Origin: D2472 sp964275585
GTDB lineage: Bacteria; Pseudomonadota; Gammaproteobacteria; Magnimaribacterales; D2472
NCBI GenBank assembly: GCA_964275585.1
Contig: CAXYCJ010000015.1
Coordinates: forward strand, 1 to 64,000
DNA length: 64,000 nt
Direction: 5' to 3'
Below are positions 7,815 to 16,311 of this stretch, piece by piece. Below the pieces are notes generated by a model. That model was not told the DNA's origin, searched no databases, and saw only the letters and a list, made by a program, of their open reading frames with translations. A program made the position numbers and the translations under genes. Every line of letters starts with the position of its first letter. The stretch's first letter is position 1.

Positions 7815-9104
7815 TTGAAATTTTGGTCAGAATGCACTGAAAAACTTGAAGCAAAGCTATCGCAAGAAGAGTTTAACACCTGGATAAAACCTCTTAAAGC
7901 AGACATCAATGAAAATAATTTAGAAATAAGCGCCCCAAATGACTTTGTTTTAACCTATGTAAAAGAAAACCTAGGCCAAATAATTGAAAATCTTGTTAAC
8001 AAAACAGATGAATCATTGAATGTGAAATTTAAAACCCTTGATAAATCAACATTTGTCGAGAAACTTAATGTTGCTGAAGAAAACACACCTGGGCTTGTCC
8101 AATCTTTTAATTTTAATACCTTTGTAGAGGGAAAATCTAACCATATGGCTCTTGCGGCAGCTAAACAAGTCGCTACTAACCCAAATGGAGACTACAACCC
8201 GCTATTTATTTATGGTGGTGTGGGACTAGGAAAAACCCATTTAATGCATGCTGTAGGCAATGAAATACTTAATTCTGATAAGTCTAAAAGAATTGTGTAT
8301 GTACATTCAGAAAAATTTGTTACAGATATGGTAAAAGCCCTTCAATTAGGCGCCATGAGTGAGTTTAAGGAGTTTTATAGGAACGCTGATGCGTTGTTAA
8401 TTGATGATATTCAATTTTTTGCAGGTAAAGAACAATCCCAAGAGGAGTTTTTTCATACTTTTAACGCTCTTTTGGACAGAAACCACCAGATGGTGCTTAC
8501 TTGCGACAAATACCCCAAAGAAATAGACGGTCTGGAAGAGCGCTTAAAATCAAGACTAGGCTGGGGCTTGCCAGTTATTATTGAACCCCCAGAATTAGAA
8601 ACACGAGCCGCGGTTCTTCTTAGCAAGGCTAATTCTATGGGAGTAATACTCCCAGATGATTGCGCAATTTATATAGCACAGAGAATTAGATCAAATATTA
8701 GGGAGTTAGAAGGCGCTTTAAAAAGAGTGGTAGCAAATTCAAGATTTGCAAACCGGGAGATTGATGTCCCGTTTGTTAAAGAGGCTTTAAAAGATCTATT
8801 TGTTATTTCTGCAAAAATGGTAAGCATTGATAATATTCAAAAAACCATAGCTGAGTATTACAATATTAAACTTTCAGACCTTCTATCAAAACGAAGAAGC
8901 AGATCTATAACCAGACCAAGACAATTAGCTATGGCTTTAACAAAAGAGCTAACAAATCATAGTCTCCCTGAGATTGGAGAGGCCTTTAATGGCAGAGATC
9001 ACACAACAGTTCTTCATGCGTGTGGAAAAATAAAAGAGCTAAGAAAAGAGATACCATCTCTTGAAGAAGATTACAGAAATCTTAATAGGACATTAACAAA
9101 CTAA
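7815..9104 (+). CDS. dnaA: Chromosomal replication initiator DnaA
   Basis: Initiator that binds DnaA boxes and opens oriC. The TTG start is chosen because GGAGGT lies seven bases upstream and it gives the family N-terminus KFWSECTEKLEAKL. An upstream TTG would be only one base from the same ribosome site. Domain I (to about residue 85) is followed by a very short linker. The AAA+ domain has Walker A GGVGLGKTHL at 134-143 and Walker B LLIDDIQFF. Domain IV ends with the box-recognition signature FNGRDHTTVLHA. It has 429 residues against 467 in E. coli, mainly because of the short domain II. It is followed directly by dnaN. Confidence 0.97.
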   Translation: MKFWSECTEKLEAKLSQEEFNTWIKPLKADINENNLEISAPNDFVLTYVKENLGQIIENLVNKTDESLNVKFKTLDKSTFVEKLNVAEENTPGLVQSFNFNTFVEGKSNHMALAAAKQVATNPNGDYNPLFIYGGVGLGKTHLMHAVGNEILNSDKSKRIVYVHSEKFVTDMVKALQLGAMSEFKEFYRNADALLIDDIQFFAGKEQSQEEFFHTFNALLDRNHQMVLTCDKYPKEIDGLEERLKSRLGWGLPVIIEPPELETRAAVLLSKANSMGVILPDDCAIYIAQRIRSNIRELEGALKRVVANSRFANREIDVPFVKEALKDLFVISAKMVSIDNIQKTIAEYYNIKLSDLLSKRRSRSITRPRQLAMALTKELTNHSLPEIGEAFNGRDHTTVLHACGKIKELRKEIPSLEEDYRNLNRTLTN

Positions 9105-10199
9105 ATGGATATCTCAGTTAAAAAAGAGGACATTGTGTCAGCTCTTTCTATCACATTAGGCGTGGTTGAGAACAGACACACATTACCAATTCTTGCGAAT
9201 GTTTTGTTTGAGGTTGATGAAAATACTTTCAAATTAACCGCCACTGACTTAGAGTCTTTTGTTACCACAAGCGGCCCATTAACCAACACACAATCTTCAG
9301 GAATAACAACCACATCTGCAAAAAAACTGAATGAATTATGTAGATTAATACCAGACGGAGAAGACATTAGAATTTTTTTAGAGGGAGAAAAATTAAATAT
9401 CAGAACTAAAAATGGTAAGTACTCACTATCAATACTTCCCAGTGCTGACTTCCCTATTTTTGATATTGATTCAGGCGGTGCACCATTAGTGATTCCCGCA
9501 CAAGACCTTCGAACGCTTATCACTGACACATCTTTTGCAATAGGCCCCGCTGGTTGGAAGCGCCAATTAGAAGGTGTGTTTTTGTCTGTTGATGGTGGCC
9601 AAATAGTAGCAGCAACATCTGATGGGGCTAGACTGGCAGTAGCAAAAATTTCCACCACTTCTAATAATTCCTTTTCAGGTATTATCCCAAAAAAACCTAT
9701 CAACGAGATGGCAAAAATTTTATCTGATCAACAAGGTGATGCAGAGTTAAAAATATACAATGCTTCGCTTGAGTTGGTTGTTGGAAATCTAATTTTTAAA
9801 AGCAAGTTAATTGATGCAAATTTTCCAGACTATCAACGAGTCATCCCTTCCGGAGAGAGCTCATTTTTAGAAATTAACGTAAAAGATTTTTCTGAAACTT
9901 TAAGCAGAGTTTCTGTTTTATCAAGCGAAAAGTCTAGACGCATAAATCTTGCCATATCATCAGACGGCATAATAATTTCTACCGACAGCCTTAACCAAGG
10001 AGAGGCTGAAGAATTTTTCCCAGCTAAATATACAGGGGAAGAATTAGAAATAGTTTTTAACGGTACTTACTTACAAGAAATAATGTCTCACCTTAAAACT
10101 GACCTTTGCCACATTAATTTTTTCGGCCCTGATAAGAGTTGTATAATTACACCCCCAGACAGTGATAGCCCTACATACTTAATAAACCCACTTCTCTAA
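9105..10199 (+). CDS. dnaN: DNA polymerase III sliding clamp (beta subunit)
   Basis: Ring-shaped processivity clamp for DNA polymerase III and hub for other DNA-handling proteins. The 364 residues cover the three repeated clamp domains; the opening MDISVKKEDIVSALSITLGV and the segment TLPILANVLFEV are typical of domain 1. The start codon follows the dnaA stop with no gap (TAAATG), so the two are translated as a unit. RecF starts a few bases after the stop. Confidence 0.97.
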   Translation: MDISVKKEDIVSALSITLGVVENRHTLPILANVLFEVDENTFKLTATDLESFVTTSGPLTNTQSSGITTTSAKKLNELCRLIPDGEDIRIFLEGEKLNIRTKNGKYSLSILPSADFPIFDIDSGGAPLVIPAQDLRTLITDTSFAIGPAGWKRQLEGVFLSVDGGQIVAATSDGARLAVAKISTTSNNSFSGIIPKKPINEMAKILSDQQGDAELKIYNASLELVVGNLIFKSKLIDANFPDYQRVIPSGESSFLEINVKDFSETLSRVSVLSSEKSRRINLAISSDGIIISTDSLNQGEAEEFFPAKYTGEELEIVFNGTYLQEIMSHLKTDLCHINFFGPDKSCIITPPDSDSPTYLINPLL

Positions 10200-10203
10200 G
10201 CCA

Positions 10204-11283
10204 GTGGCTTTTTCTAAAATTGAGCTAAGGAATTTTAGGTGCTTTGAATATCTTTCTTTAGACCTGTCATCAGAATCAACTCTTTTTTTTGGAAGAAATG
10301 GTTGCGGAAAGACCTCAATATTAGAATCTATTTATGTGGCATCCTCTGGCAGATCATTTAGGACCTCTAACCTTGAATCACTAATACAGGAAGGCTGTGA
10401 AGCCTTTTATATAAAGGCTTACGACGATTTTAATGGATCAATTTTAGAAATTAGGAAGGAAATAAAAAAACCAATCAATATTAGAATTAATAACTCAAAA
10501 GTGACAACAAGTGAGCTTGTTAGAGCCTTCCCATCCTTTTCAATAGATAGCAAGACCTTTTTTTATAACGAAAATGCACCAGAATACAGAAGAAAGCACA
10601 TAGATAGGGGGTTATTTGTAGCCTCTAAAGATTACGCAAAAGATTGGTTTGGTTACTTTCGATCGTTAAAGCAAAGAAACTCAGCTCTTAAACTAGGGGA
10701 CCTGGCACAAGCAAAAGCCTATGACGCATCATTGGTCGAACACGGCTACAATCTTCATAAACTGAGGACTTTTTTAGTTGCTAATGTTACCGAGGTGTAT
10801 AAAGAGCTCGTTAGAAGTCTAGAAAAAGAGAACCAAAGAGCAAAAATTTTTTCAAAAGTAAATATTTCCCTTAACGCAGGATTTAACGATGAGCTTGGGC
10901 TGCAAAAATGTCTTGATGAATCTATTTCGATAGATCTAAGAAGAAAAATTACAACCAAAGGTCCCCATAAAGCAGATGTATTATTTGATAGTAAGGGCTC
11001 ACTGATTAAAGATATATTTTCACGAGGTGAGCAGAAATTACTTTCAATTATCTGGTCCATATCTCAAAATATTGCTCTTGGTAGGTTATATAATTTGAGC
11101 CCAATTTTATTGCTCGATGACCTTTCATCAGAGCTAGATTCTGAAATGCTCGAGTGTTTTTTACCAGCACTGAAATATATTGAAAATCGTTTTATATTTT
11201 CAAACATTGTTGATGTTTTTGGTAGTAAAATAGATATTACTGACAACAATCTTAAAAAGTTCCACGTGGAACAAATAGTATAA
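10204..11283 (+). CDS. recF: DNA replication and repair protein RecF
   Basis: SMC-like ATPase that helps load RecA at gapped DNA. It begins at GTG with the family N-terminus FSKIELRNFRCF. The Walker A motif FFGRNGCGKTSILE is near residues 28-41, the ABC signature region FSRGEQKLLSI near 280, and Walker B ILLLDDLSSELD near 300. The 359 residues are normal. The last codons (KKFHVEQIV) carry an embedded parS palindrome, so the protein's tail may be constrained by partition. No strong ribosome site precedes the GTG, and coupling to dnaN is likely. Confidence 0.95.
   Translation: MAFSKIELRNFRCFEYLSLDLSSESTLFFGRNGCGKTSILESIYVASSGRSFRTSNLESLIQEGCEAFYIKAYDDFNGSILEIRKEIKKPINIRINNSKVTTSELVRAFPSFSIDSKTFFYNENAPEYRRKHIDRGLFVASKDYAKDWFGYFRSLKQRNSALKLGDLAQAKAYDASLVEHGYNLHKLRTFLVANVTEVYKELVRSLEKENQRAKIFSKVNISLNAGFNDELGLQKCLDESISIDLRRKITTKGPHKADVLFDSKGSLIKDIFSRGEQKLLSIIWSISQNIALGRLYNLSPILLLDDLSSELDSEMLECFLPALKYIENRFIFSNIVDVFGSKIDITDNNLKKFHVEQIV
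11259..11272. promoter_or_regulatory. parS: parS partition site embedded in recF
   Basis: GTTCCACGTGGAAC is a perfect 14-bp palindrome, and with one flanking base each side it matches the proteobacterial parS consensus TGTTCCACGTGGAACA at 15 of 16 positions. It lies within the final codons of recF, about 3.4 kb from the dnaA start and 10 kb from parAB. It is the only such palindrome I noticed in the window. ParB encoded at the left edge is the expected binder. Confidence 0.88.
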
Positions 11284-11287
11284 AACA

Positions 11288-13222
11288 ATGCCAAAAAAGA
11301 AATCAAAAAACGCAAGAGACGCAAAATACGACTCTTCTAATATTCAAGTTCTCAAAGGCTTAGAGGCTGTGAAAAAGAGACCAGGAATGTATATTGGTGA
11401 CACAGATGATGGATCAGGCCTTCATCATATGATTTTTGAAGTTGTAGACAATTGTATCGATGAGGCAATGGCTGGCCATTGCTCCAAAATTGATATTATT
11501 ATTAACAAAAATAGCTCTATTACTGTAAAAGATAACGGAAGAGGAATCCCTGTGGATGTTCATAAAGGAGAAGGAGTTCCTGCGGCTGAGCTGATCATGA
11601 CCACCCTGCATTCAGGTGGGAAGTTTGATGATAATTCATATAAAGTTTCGGGTGGGCTCCATGGCGTAGGCGTGTCGGTTGTAAATGCCCTATCAAAAGA
11701 ACTAACGCTTACTATTTGTAGGGATGGAGGCGTGTATCAACAAAAATACAGCGAAGGTAAAGCAATAACTAAACTTAAAAAAATCAAAGAATCTACAGAA
11801 ACAGGCACTGAAATCACTTTTACCGCTTCAGATAAAATATTTACTTCGATTAACTTTGAAACAGAAAGAGTTAACAAAAGAGTTCAAGAGCTATCATTTT
11901 TAAATGCCGGTGTAAGCATAGAAGTTATAGATGCTAGAACTGGAAAATCTAAAAAATTTAAGAATGATGGAGGCGTGGCAAGTTATGTAGACTTTTTGCG
12001 AGGTCGTAAAGCAGCATTATGCCAAACTGTTCACTGCGATGGTGGCCAAGAAGGCATTACAGTTGAAGTGGCTATGCAGTGGAATGACTCATATAACGAG
12101 AGCGTATTGTGTTACACAAACAACATACCTCAAAAAGATGGTGGAACACATTTATCAGGCTTTAGATCAAGCCTCACAAGGGTGCTAAAAGCATTCGTTA
12201 AAAAAGAAGAGCTAAACAAAAATTCTCCAGTTGAGCTTTTGGGCGAAGATGTAAGGGAAGGGTTGATAGCAGTTGTTTCTGTAAAAGTACCAGACCCTAA
12301 ATTTTCCTCTCAAACAAAGGAAAAACTTGTCTCTTCAGAGGTAGAGGGAATTGTAAGCAGCATCTTAAGCAAAGGCTTAAATGAATTTCTTTTAGAAAAT
12401 CCAAAAGAAGCCATGGCTATCTTAGCTAAGGTTTCTGAGGCAGCATTAGCGAGAGAGGCGGCCAGAAAGGCAAGGGAAATGACTAGAAGAAAGGGCGTTC
12501 TTGAGTTAGCCGGCCTTCCAGGCAAGTTGTCTGATTGCCAAGAAAAGGATCCAGCTCTTTCAGAAATCTATCTTGTTGAGGGAGATTCAGCAGGTGGATC
12601 AGCAAAACAAGGAAGAAATAGAAAATTTCAAGCCATCTTACCCTTAAAAGGAAAGATTTTAAATGTTCAAAAAGCCAGAATAGATAAAGTTCTTTCATCC
12701 GCCGAAATTGGCACCATAGTTAAGGCCTTGGGTTGTGGTATTGGGTCCGAAGACTTCAATATCGAGAAGCTCAGATATCATAGAATTATTATAATGACAG
12801 ATGCTGATGTGGATGGATCGCATATTCGAACCTTGCTGTTAACTTTTTTCTATCAACAGTACTTTGATATTTTAGAGAAGGGCCATATCTACATTGCCAT
12901 GCCGCCATTATATAAAATCACCAAGGGTAAATCTTTTGTTTATGCTTTTGATGAGAATGAGAAAGAGATGGCTGTTAAGGAGTTCTCTAAGTCTAGCTCC
13001 AAAGGGTTAGATGTTCAAAGGTACAAGGGTCTTGGAGAGATGAACCCAGATCAGCTATGGGACACCACTATGGATCCTGAAACAAGAACAATGATGCAGG
13101 TACACATAAAAGATGCCCAAGATGCAACAGACATGTTTGAAACCTTAATGGGCGATGATGTTGAGCCAAGAAGAGAGTTTATTGAGCAAAATGCTCTCTC
13201 AGTCGGCAATCTTGATATTTAA
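11288..13222 (+). CDS. gyrB: DNA gyrase subunit B, short form
   Basis: ATPase subunit of DNA gyrase. The GHKL ATPase domain shows DNGRGIPV and GGLHGVGVSVVNALS. The TOPRIM domain shows EGDSAGGSAKQGRNRKFQAI and TDADVDGSHIRTL, and the C-terminus ends in NLDI as in other GyrB. At 644 residues it lacks the roughly 160-residue insertion that E. coli and most gammaproteobacterial GyrB carry between the PPLYK and RYKGLGEMNP segments. ParE was considered because of length, but the position after recF, the QGRNRKFQAI motif and the tail favour GyrB. The stop interlocks with that of the convergent acyltransferase gene. Confidence 0.95.
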   Translation: MPKKKSKNARDAKYDSSNIQVLKGLEAVKKRPGMYIGDTDDGSGLHHMIFEVVDNCIDEAMAGHCSKIDIIINKNSSITVKDNGRGIPVDVHKGEGVPAAELIMTTLHSGGKFDDNSYKVSGGLHGVGVSVVNALSKELTLTICRDGGVYQQKYSEGKAITKLKKIKESTETGTEITFTASDKIFTSINFETERVNKRVQELSFLNAGVSIEVIDARTGKSKKFKNDGGVASYVDFLRGRKAALCQTVHCDGGQEGITVEVAMQWNDSYNESVLCYTNNIPQKDGGTHLSGFRSSLTRVLKAFVKKEELNKNSPVELLGEDVREGLIAVVSVKVPDPKFSSQTKEKLVSSEVEGIVSSILSKGLNEFLLENPKEAMAILAKVSEAALAREAARKAREMTRRKGVLELAGLPGKLSDCQEKDPALSEIYLVEGDSAGGSAKQGRNRKFQAILPLKGKILNVQKARIDKVLSSAEIGTIVKALGCGIGSEDFNIEKLRYHRIIIMTDADVDGSHIRTLLLTFFYQQYFDILEKGHIYIAMPPLYKITKGKSFVYAFDENEKEMAVKEFSKSSSKGLDVQRYKGLGEMNPDQLWDTTMDPETRTMMQVHIKDAQDATDMFETLMGDDVEPRREFIEQNALSVGNLDI

Positions 13223-13938
13223 CAGATATCTTTATAAGAATTTTTAATCCATAAATACGCTTTTTTTGAAAGTATTTTTTGATTCGATTCATATATAGGC
13301 TTCCCAACTCTTATTTGTATTTCACCTTTTTTCTTCTGGATAGTATGGTTTTTCCAAAATTTCCCAGAGTTATGGCATATAGGGACTACTGGCACACCTT
13401 CATTAATAGCCAGAGCTCCAAAACTATTTCCAAATTTTCCAATACCATCTTGTGGTTGCCTCCTGGTTCCTTCTGGAAAAATTAAAACAGAATAACCAGC
13501 TTTAATTCTTTCACCCCCAACTCTTATAACCTTCCTAAGACTGCTAAACTTTTCTTTCCTATTTATGGTTACAGGATTCATTCTAGATATTGCCCAGCCA
13601 AAAAAAGGAATTAATAGTATTTCTTTTTTAATAATACTGCTCGTAGGAATAAACAATGTTTGAAGGAAAAGAGATTCCCATGGCCCTTGATGATTAGAAA
13701 CCATTATAAATGGTTTTTTTGGAAGATTTTCTAGGCCAGTAACCCTCCAACTAATTCCGCATATCAATTTTAAGATTCGAAGAATATTTATTATCCAGAA
13801 TCTACCAATTTTTTGAGAAGTTACCCCTGATAGAAGTAAAGAGCAAAAAATTATTATAATAGAGGTGGGTATTAGGGTGATATAGAAAATAAAATAAAAT
13901 ACCAGGCTCTTAATAAATATAAAAATATCGTTATCCAA
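13219..13938 (-). CDS. plsC: 1-acyl-sn-glycerol-3-phosphate acyltransferase (PlsC family)
   Basis: Membrane acyltransferase expected to make phosphatidic acid. A hydrophobic N-terminal segment spans residues 5-38. Motif I reads VSNHQGPWESL, an HX4E variant of the classical HX4D; HX4E occurs in some PlsC branches. Motif III FPEGTRRQP is intact, and a GKPI-like motif IV lies near the end. The 239 residues are typical. It is downstream of the glycyl-tRNA synthetase gene on the same strand and convergent with gyrB. Confidence 0.88.
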   Translation of the reverse strand: MDNDIFIFIKSLVFYFIFYITLIPTSIIIIFCSLLLSGVTSQKIGRFWIINILRILKLICGISWRVTGLENLPKKPFIMVSNHQGPWESLFLQTLFIPTSSIIKKEILLIPFFGWAISRMNPVTINRKEKFSSLRKVIRVGGERIKAGYSVLIFPEGTRRQPQDGIGKFGNSFGALAINEGVPVVPICHNSGKFWKNHTIQKKKGEIQIRVGKPIYESNQKILSKKAYLWIKNSYKDIC

Positions 13939-13946
13939 ACATTTGT

Positions 13947-15308
13947 CTACTTTATTATTAATTTTTCTAGATATTCAGCTAACTGTGATATTGCAAGCCT
14001 TTGTTGCTTCATAGTATCTCTGTTCCTAACTGTTACTGACTTATCTTCAAGCGTTTCAAAATCAACTGTAATGCATAAAGGAGTGCCAATCTCATCGTGC
14101 CTCCTATAGCTTTTACCAATATTACCTGAATTTTCAAACAAAACCCTGCCCAACCTTAACTTCTGAAGATCTTTCTTAATCATTGATGCTACTTCAACCA
14201 AACCCTCATGATTCTTTTTTAAGGGAATAACAGCAGCCTTAATTGGAGATAGGTGGGGTTTAAGCGCTAAAACAGTTCTTGTTTTCCCATCCTCTAGCTC
14301 CTCTATTTTATAAGCTTCGTTTAGAACAGCTAAAACCCCCCTATCAACCCCTGCAGAAGGCTCTATTACATAGGGAACCGTCCATTTCTTTGATTCTTGA
14401 TCTTGAATTGCTAGCCTGGCATTAGATTCATTATTTTCTAAAACTTTTGATTGAATGCCTAAATCAGCCTGATTTTTGCTGTGAGAGCCCAGGTCAAAAT
14501 CGGTTCTATTAGCAATACCCTCTAATTCCTCCAAACCATGAGGAAACTTATACATAATATCAACAGTAGCCTTAGAGTAATGGGCTAGCTCATCAGCTGG
14601 AACATGGTAAAGCTCTAAGTTTGCACTTTCAACTCCTTGCTCGGCCCACCATTGAAGCCTTGAGTCTACCCAGGCGCTATGCCAATCCTCATCAGAGCCC
14701 GGTTTAACAAAGAACTCAAGCTCCATTTGCTCAAACTCTCTAACACGGAAAACAAAATTCCTAGGCGTAATTTCATTCCTAAAAGCTTTGCCAATTTGCG
14801 CAATACCAAACGGGAGACTTTTTGATGTTGAGTCAACAACATTTTTAAAATTTGTAAAAATATGTTGAGCTGTTTCAGGGCGAAGGTATGCAAACGACTC
14901 ATTATCCTCCACAGGGCCTACAGCTGTTTTGAACATTAAATTAAATGGTCGAGGGTCTGTAAGTTCTTGAGAACCACAGGATGGACAATTAGAAGATGTT
15001 AATTGATCGGCGCGCCACCTAGACTGACATGCTTTGCAGTCAACCAAGGGATCTGTAAAGGTATCTTCATGCCCGGAAAACTTTAAAACACTAGGTTTTG
15101 TAAGAATTGCAGCATCCAAACCCTCAACATCATCCCGATCAAAGACCATTGCTCTCCACCAAGCCTGTTTTAGGTTATTTTTTAACTCAACACCAAGAGG
15201 CCCATAATCATAAAGACCCTGAAGCCCTCCATAAATTTCGTTTGATTGGAATATAAAACCTCTGCGCTTACATAGAGCAACAAGCTCTTCCATAGTTTTT
15301 GCGGTCAC
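13947..15308 (-). CDS. glyQS: Glycyl-tRNA synthetase, single-chain (alpha2) type
   Basis: Class II aminoacyl-tRNA synthetase charging tRNA-Gly. The sequence is the eukaryote/archaea/Firmicutes-like homodimeric form: GGLQGLYDYGPLGVELKNN near the start, then a four-cysteine zinc site (CKAC and CPSC) near residues 91-112. Next come class II motif 2 around FRNEITPRNFVFRVREFEQMELE and motif 3 with EPSAGVDRG. A C-terminal anticodon-binding domain completes it. The 453 residues match that family. Most gammaproteobacteria instead carry the unrelated glyQ/glyS alpha2-beta2 enzyme, so this is a replaced or inherited alternative. Confidence 0.93.
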   Translation of the reverse strand: MTAKTMEELVALCKRRGFIFQSNEIYGGLQGLYDYGPLGVELKNNLKQAWWRAMVFDRDDVEGLDAAILTKPSVLKFSGHEDTFTDPLVDCKACQSRWRADQLTSSNCPSCGSQELTDPRPFNLMFKTAVGPVEDNESFAYLRPETAQHIFTNFKNVVDSTSKSLPFGIAQIGKAFRNEITPRNFVFRVREFEQMELEFFVKPGSDEDWHSAWVDSRLQWWAEQGVESANLELYHVPADELAHYSKATVDIMYKFPHGLEELEGIANRTDFDLGSHSKNQADLGIQSKVLENNESNARLAIQDQESKKWTVPYVIEPSAGVDRGVLAVLNEAYKIEELEDGKTRTVLALKPHLSPIKAAVIPLKKNHEGLVEVASMIKKDLQKLRLGRVLFENSGNIGKSYRRHDEIGTPLCITVDFETLEDKSVTVRNRDTMKQQRLAISQLAEYLEKLIIK

Positions 15309-15447
15309 AATAGAACTCTTTTAATAATACTGTTAGAAGTTACATTATGCAGTTTTTTTATCCCAATCTATAGAGTTTTTATACAACTCTAACCAGATAT
15401 ACATATAAAATAATCTAAATAAGAAAGATATTAGGTAAATACCCATA

Positions 15448-16311
15448 ATGAGAATAATTTTTTATATTGTTGCAATATACCCATTAAAATTAGTATTTTT
15501 TATATTGGAGGGTCTTCTTGGGTTTACGCCAAACCTCCTCCTCCATTCATTGCCGCAATTCAAAGTAACAAAAAAAAATATTAAAATTGCTTTTCCTGAC
15601 TTGAATGAAGACGAACTGTTTAAACTTTCCAAAGAAAGCTACACAGAAACATTAAAAAGTTTTTATGAAACGCTTTTTGCTTGGTCAAGAAAAAATGAAG
15701 TTATTATCAATAATATAAAAAGAATAAATAATAGATTTTTATTTTCTGCACAAACAAACACAAATGGATTAATAGTGTTTGCTCTGCACAATCGGAGTAT
15801 TGATTTTATGCTGAGATACCTTTCCTCTCAACGTCAGCATACTTCTCTTTACAAGAAAATAAAATTGAAGCCCGTCAATACATTTGTTAAGAAAATTAGA
15901 GAGGAGGGCGGAAGCACTATGGTTGAAACTGGTATTGGTGGTGTTAAGGCTGTTATGTTTGCTTTACAAAATAATCAAATGACCTGTATGGCATCAGATC
16001 AAGTTCCTGCAGATGGGCTTGGCAAGTACTCCACTTTTTTTGGGCACGAATGTTTTTCTTTTTCCCTTGCGCCCTCCCTTGCCCAAAAAACAAATAAACC
16101 CATTCTGATGTCTTATTTAACTTATCGCGATGGACTTGGCTATACCATGGTATTTAAAAAACCTGACAAGGAGATCTATAATGATAATGGTGTTGACATA
16201 ATGAACCTTGAGATGGAGACAGAGGTTAGAAAATGCCCTAAAGAATATTCTTGGGAATATAAAAAATTTAGGAAGCTCTCACAAGAACCAAGAGATATTT
16301 ACAAAGACTAA
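15448..16311 (+). CDS. Lipid A biosynthesis acyltransferase (LpxL/HtrB family)
   Basis: Inner-membrane acyltransferase of the LpxL/LpxM family, expected to add a secondary acyl chain to lipid A. It has an N-terminal hydrophobic segment (residues 4-28), the HX4D catalytic motif as HNRSID near 113-118, and the family block MASDQVPADGLGKYSTFFG near 180-198. At 287 residues it is slightly shorter than the 300-310 usual for LpxL, and the C-terminus is brief. Which acyl position it serves cannot be read from sequence. Its stop codon interlocks with that of trkH. Confidence 0.85.
   Translation: MRIIFYIVAIYPLKLVFFILEGLLGFTPNLLLHSLPQFKVTKKNIKIAFPDLNEDELFKLSKESYTETLKSFYETLFAWSRKNEVIINNIKRINNRFLFSAQTNTNGLIVFALHNRSIDFMLRYLSSQRQHTSLYKKIKLKPVNTFVKKIREEGGSTMVETGIGGVKAVMFALQNNQMTCMASDQVPADGLGKYSTFFGHECFSFSLAPSLAQKTNKPILMSYLTYRDGLGYTMVFKKPDKEIYNDNGVDIMNLEMETEVRKCPKEYSWEYKKFRKLSQEPRDIYKD

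Noticed and set aside
11288..13222. Possibility that gyrB is parE because of its 644-residue length
   Set aside because: EGDSAGGSAKQGRNRKFQAI, the NLDI tail and the recF neighbour are GyrB traits.
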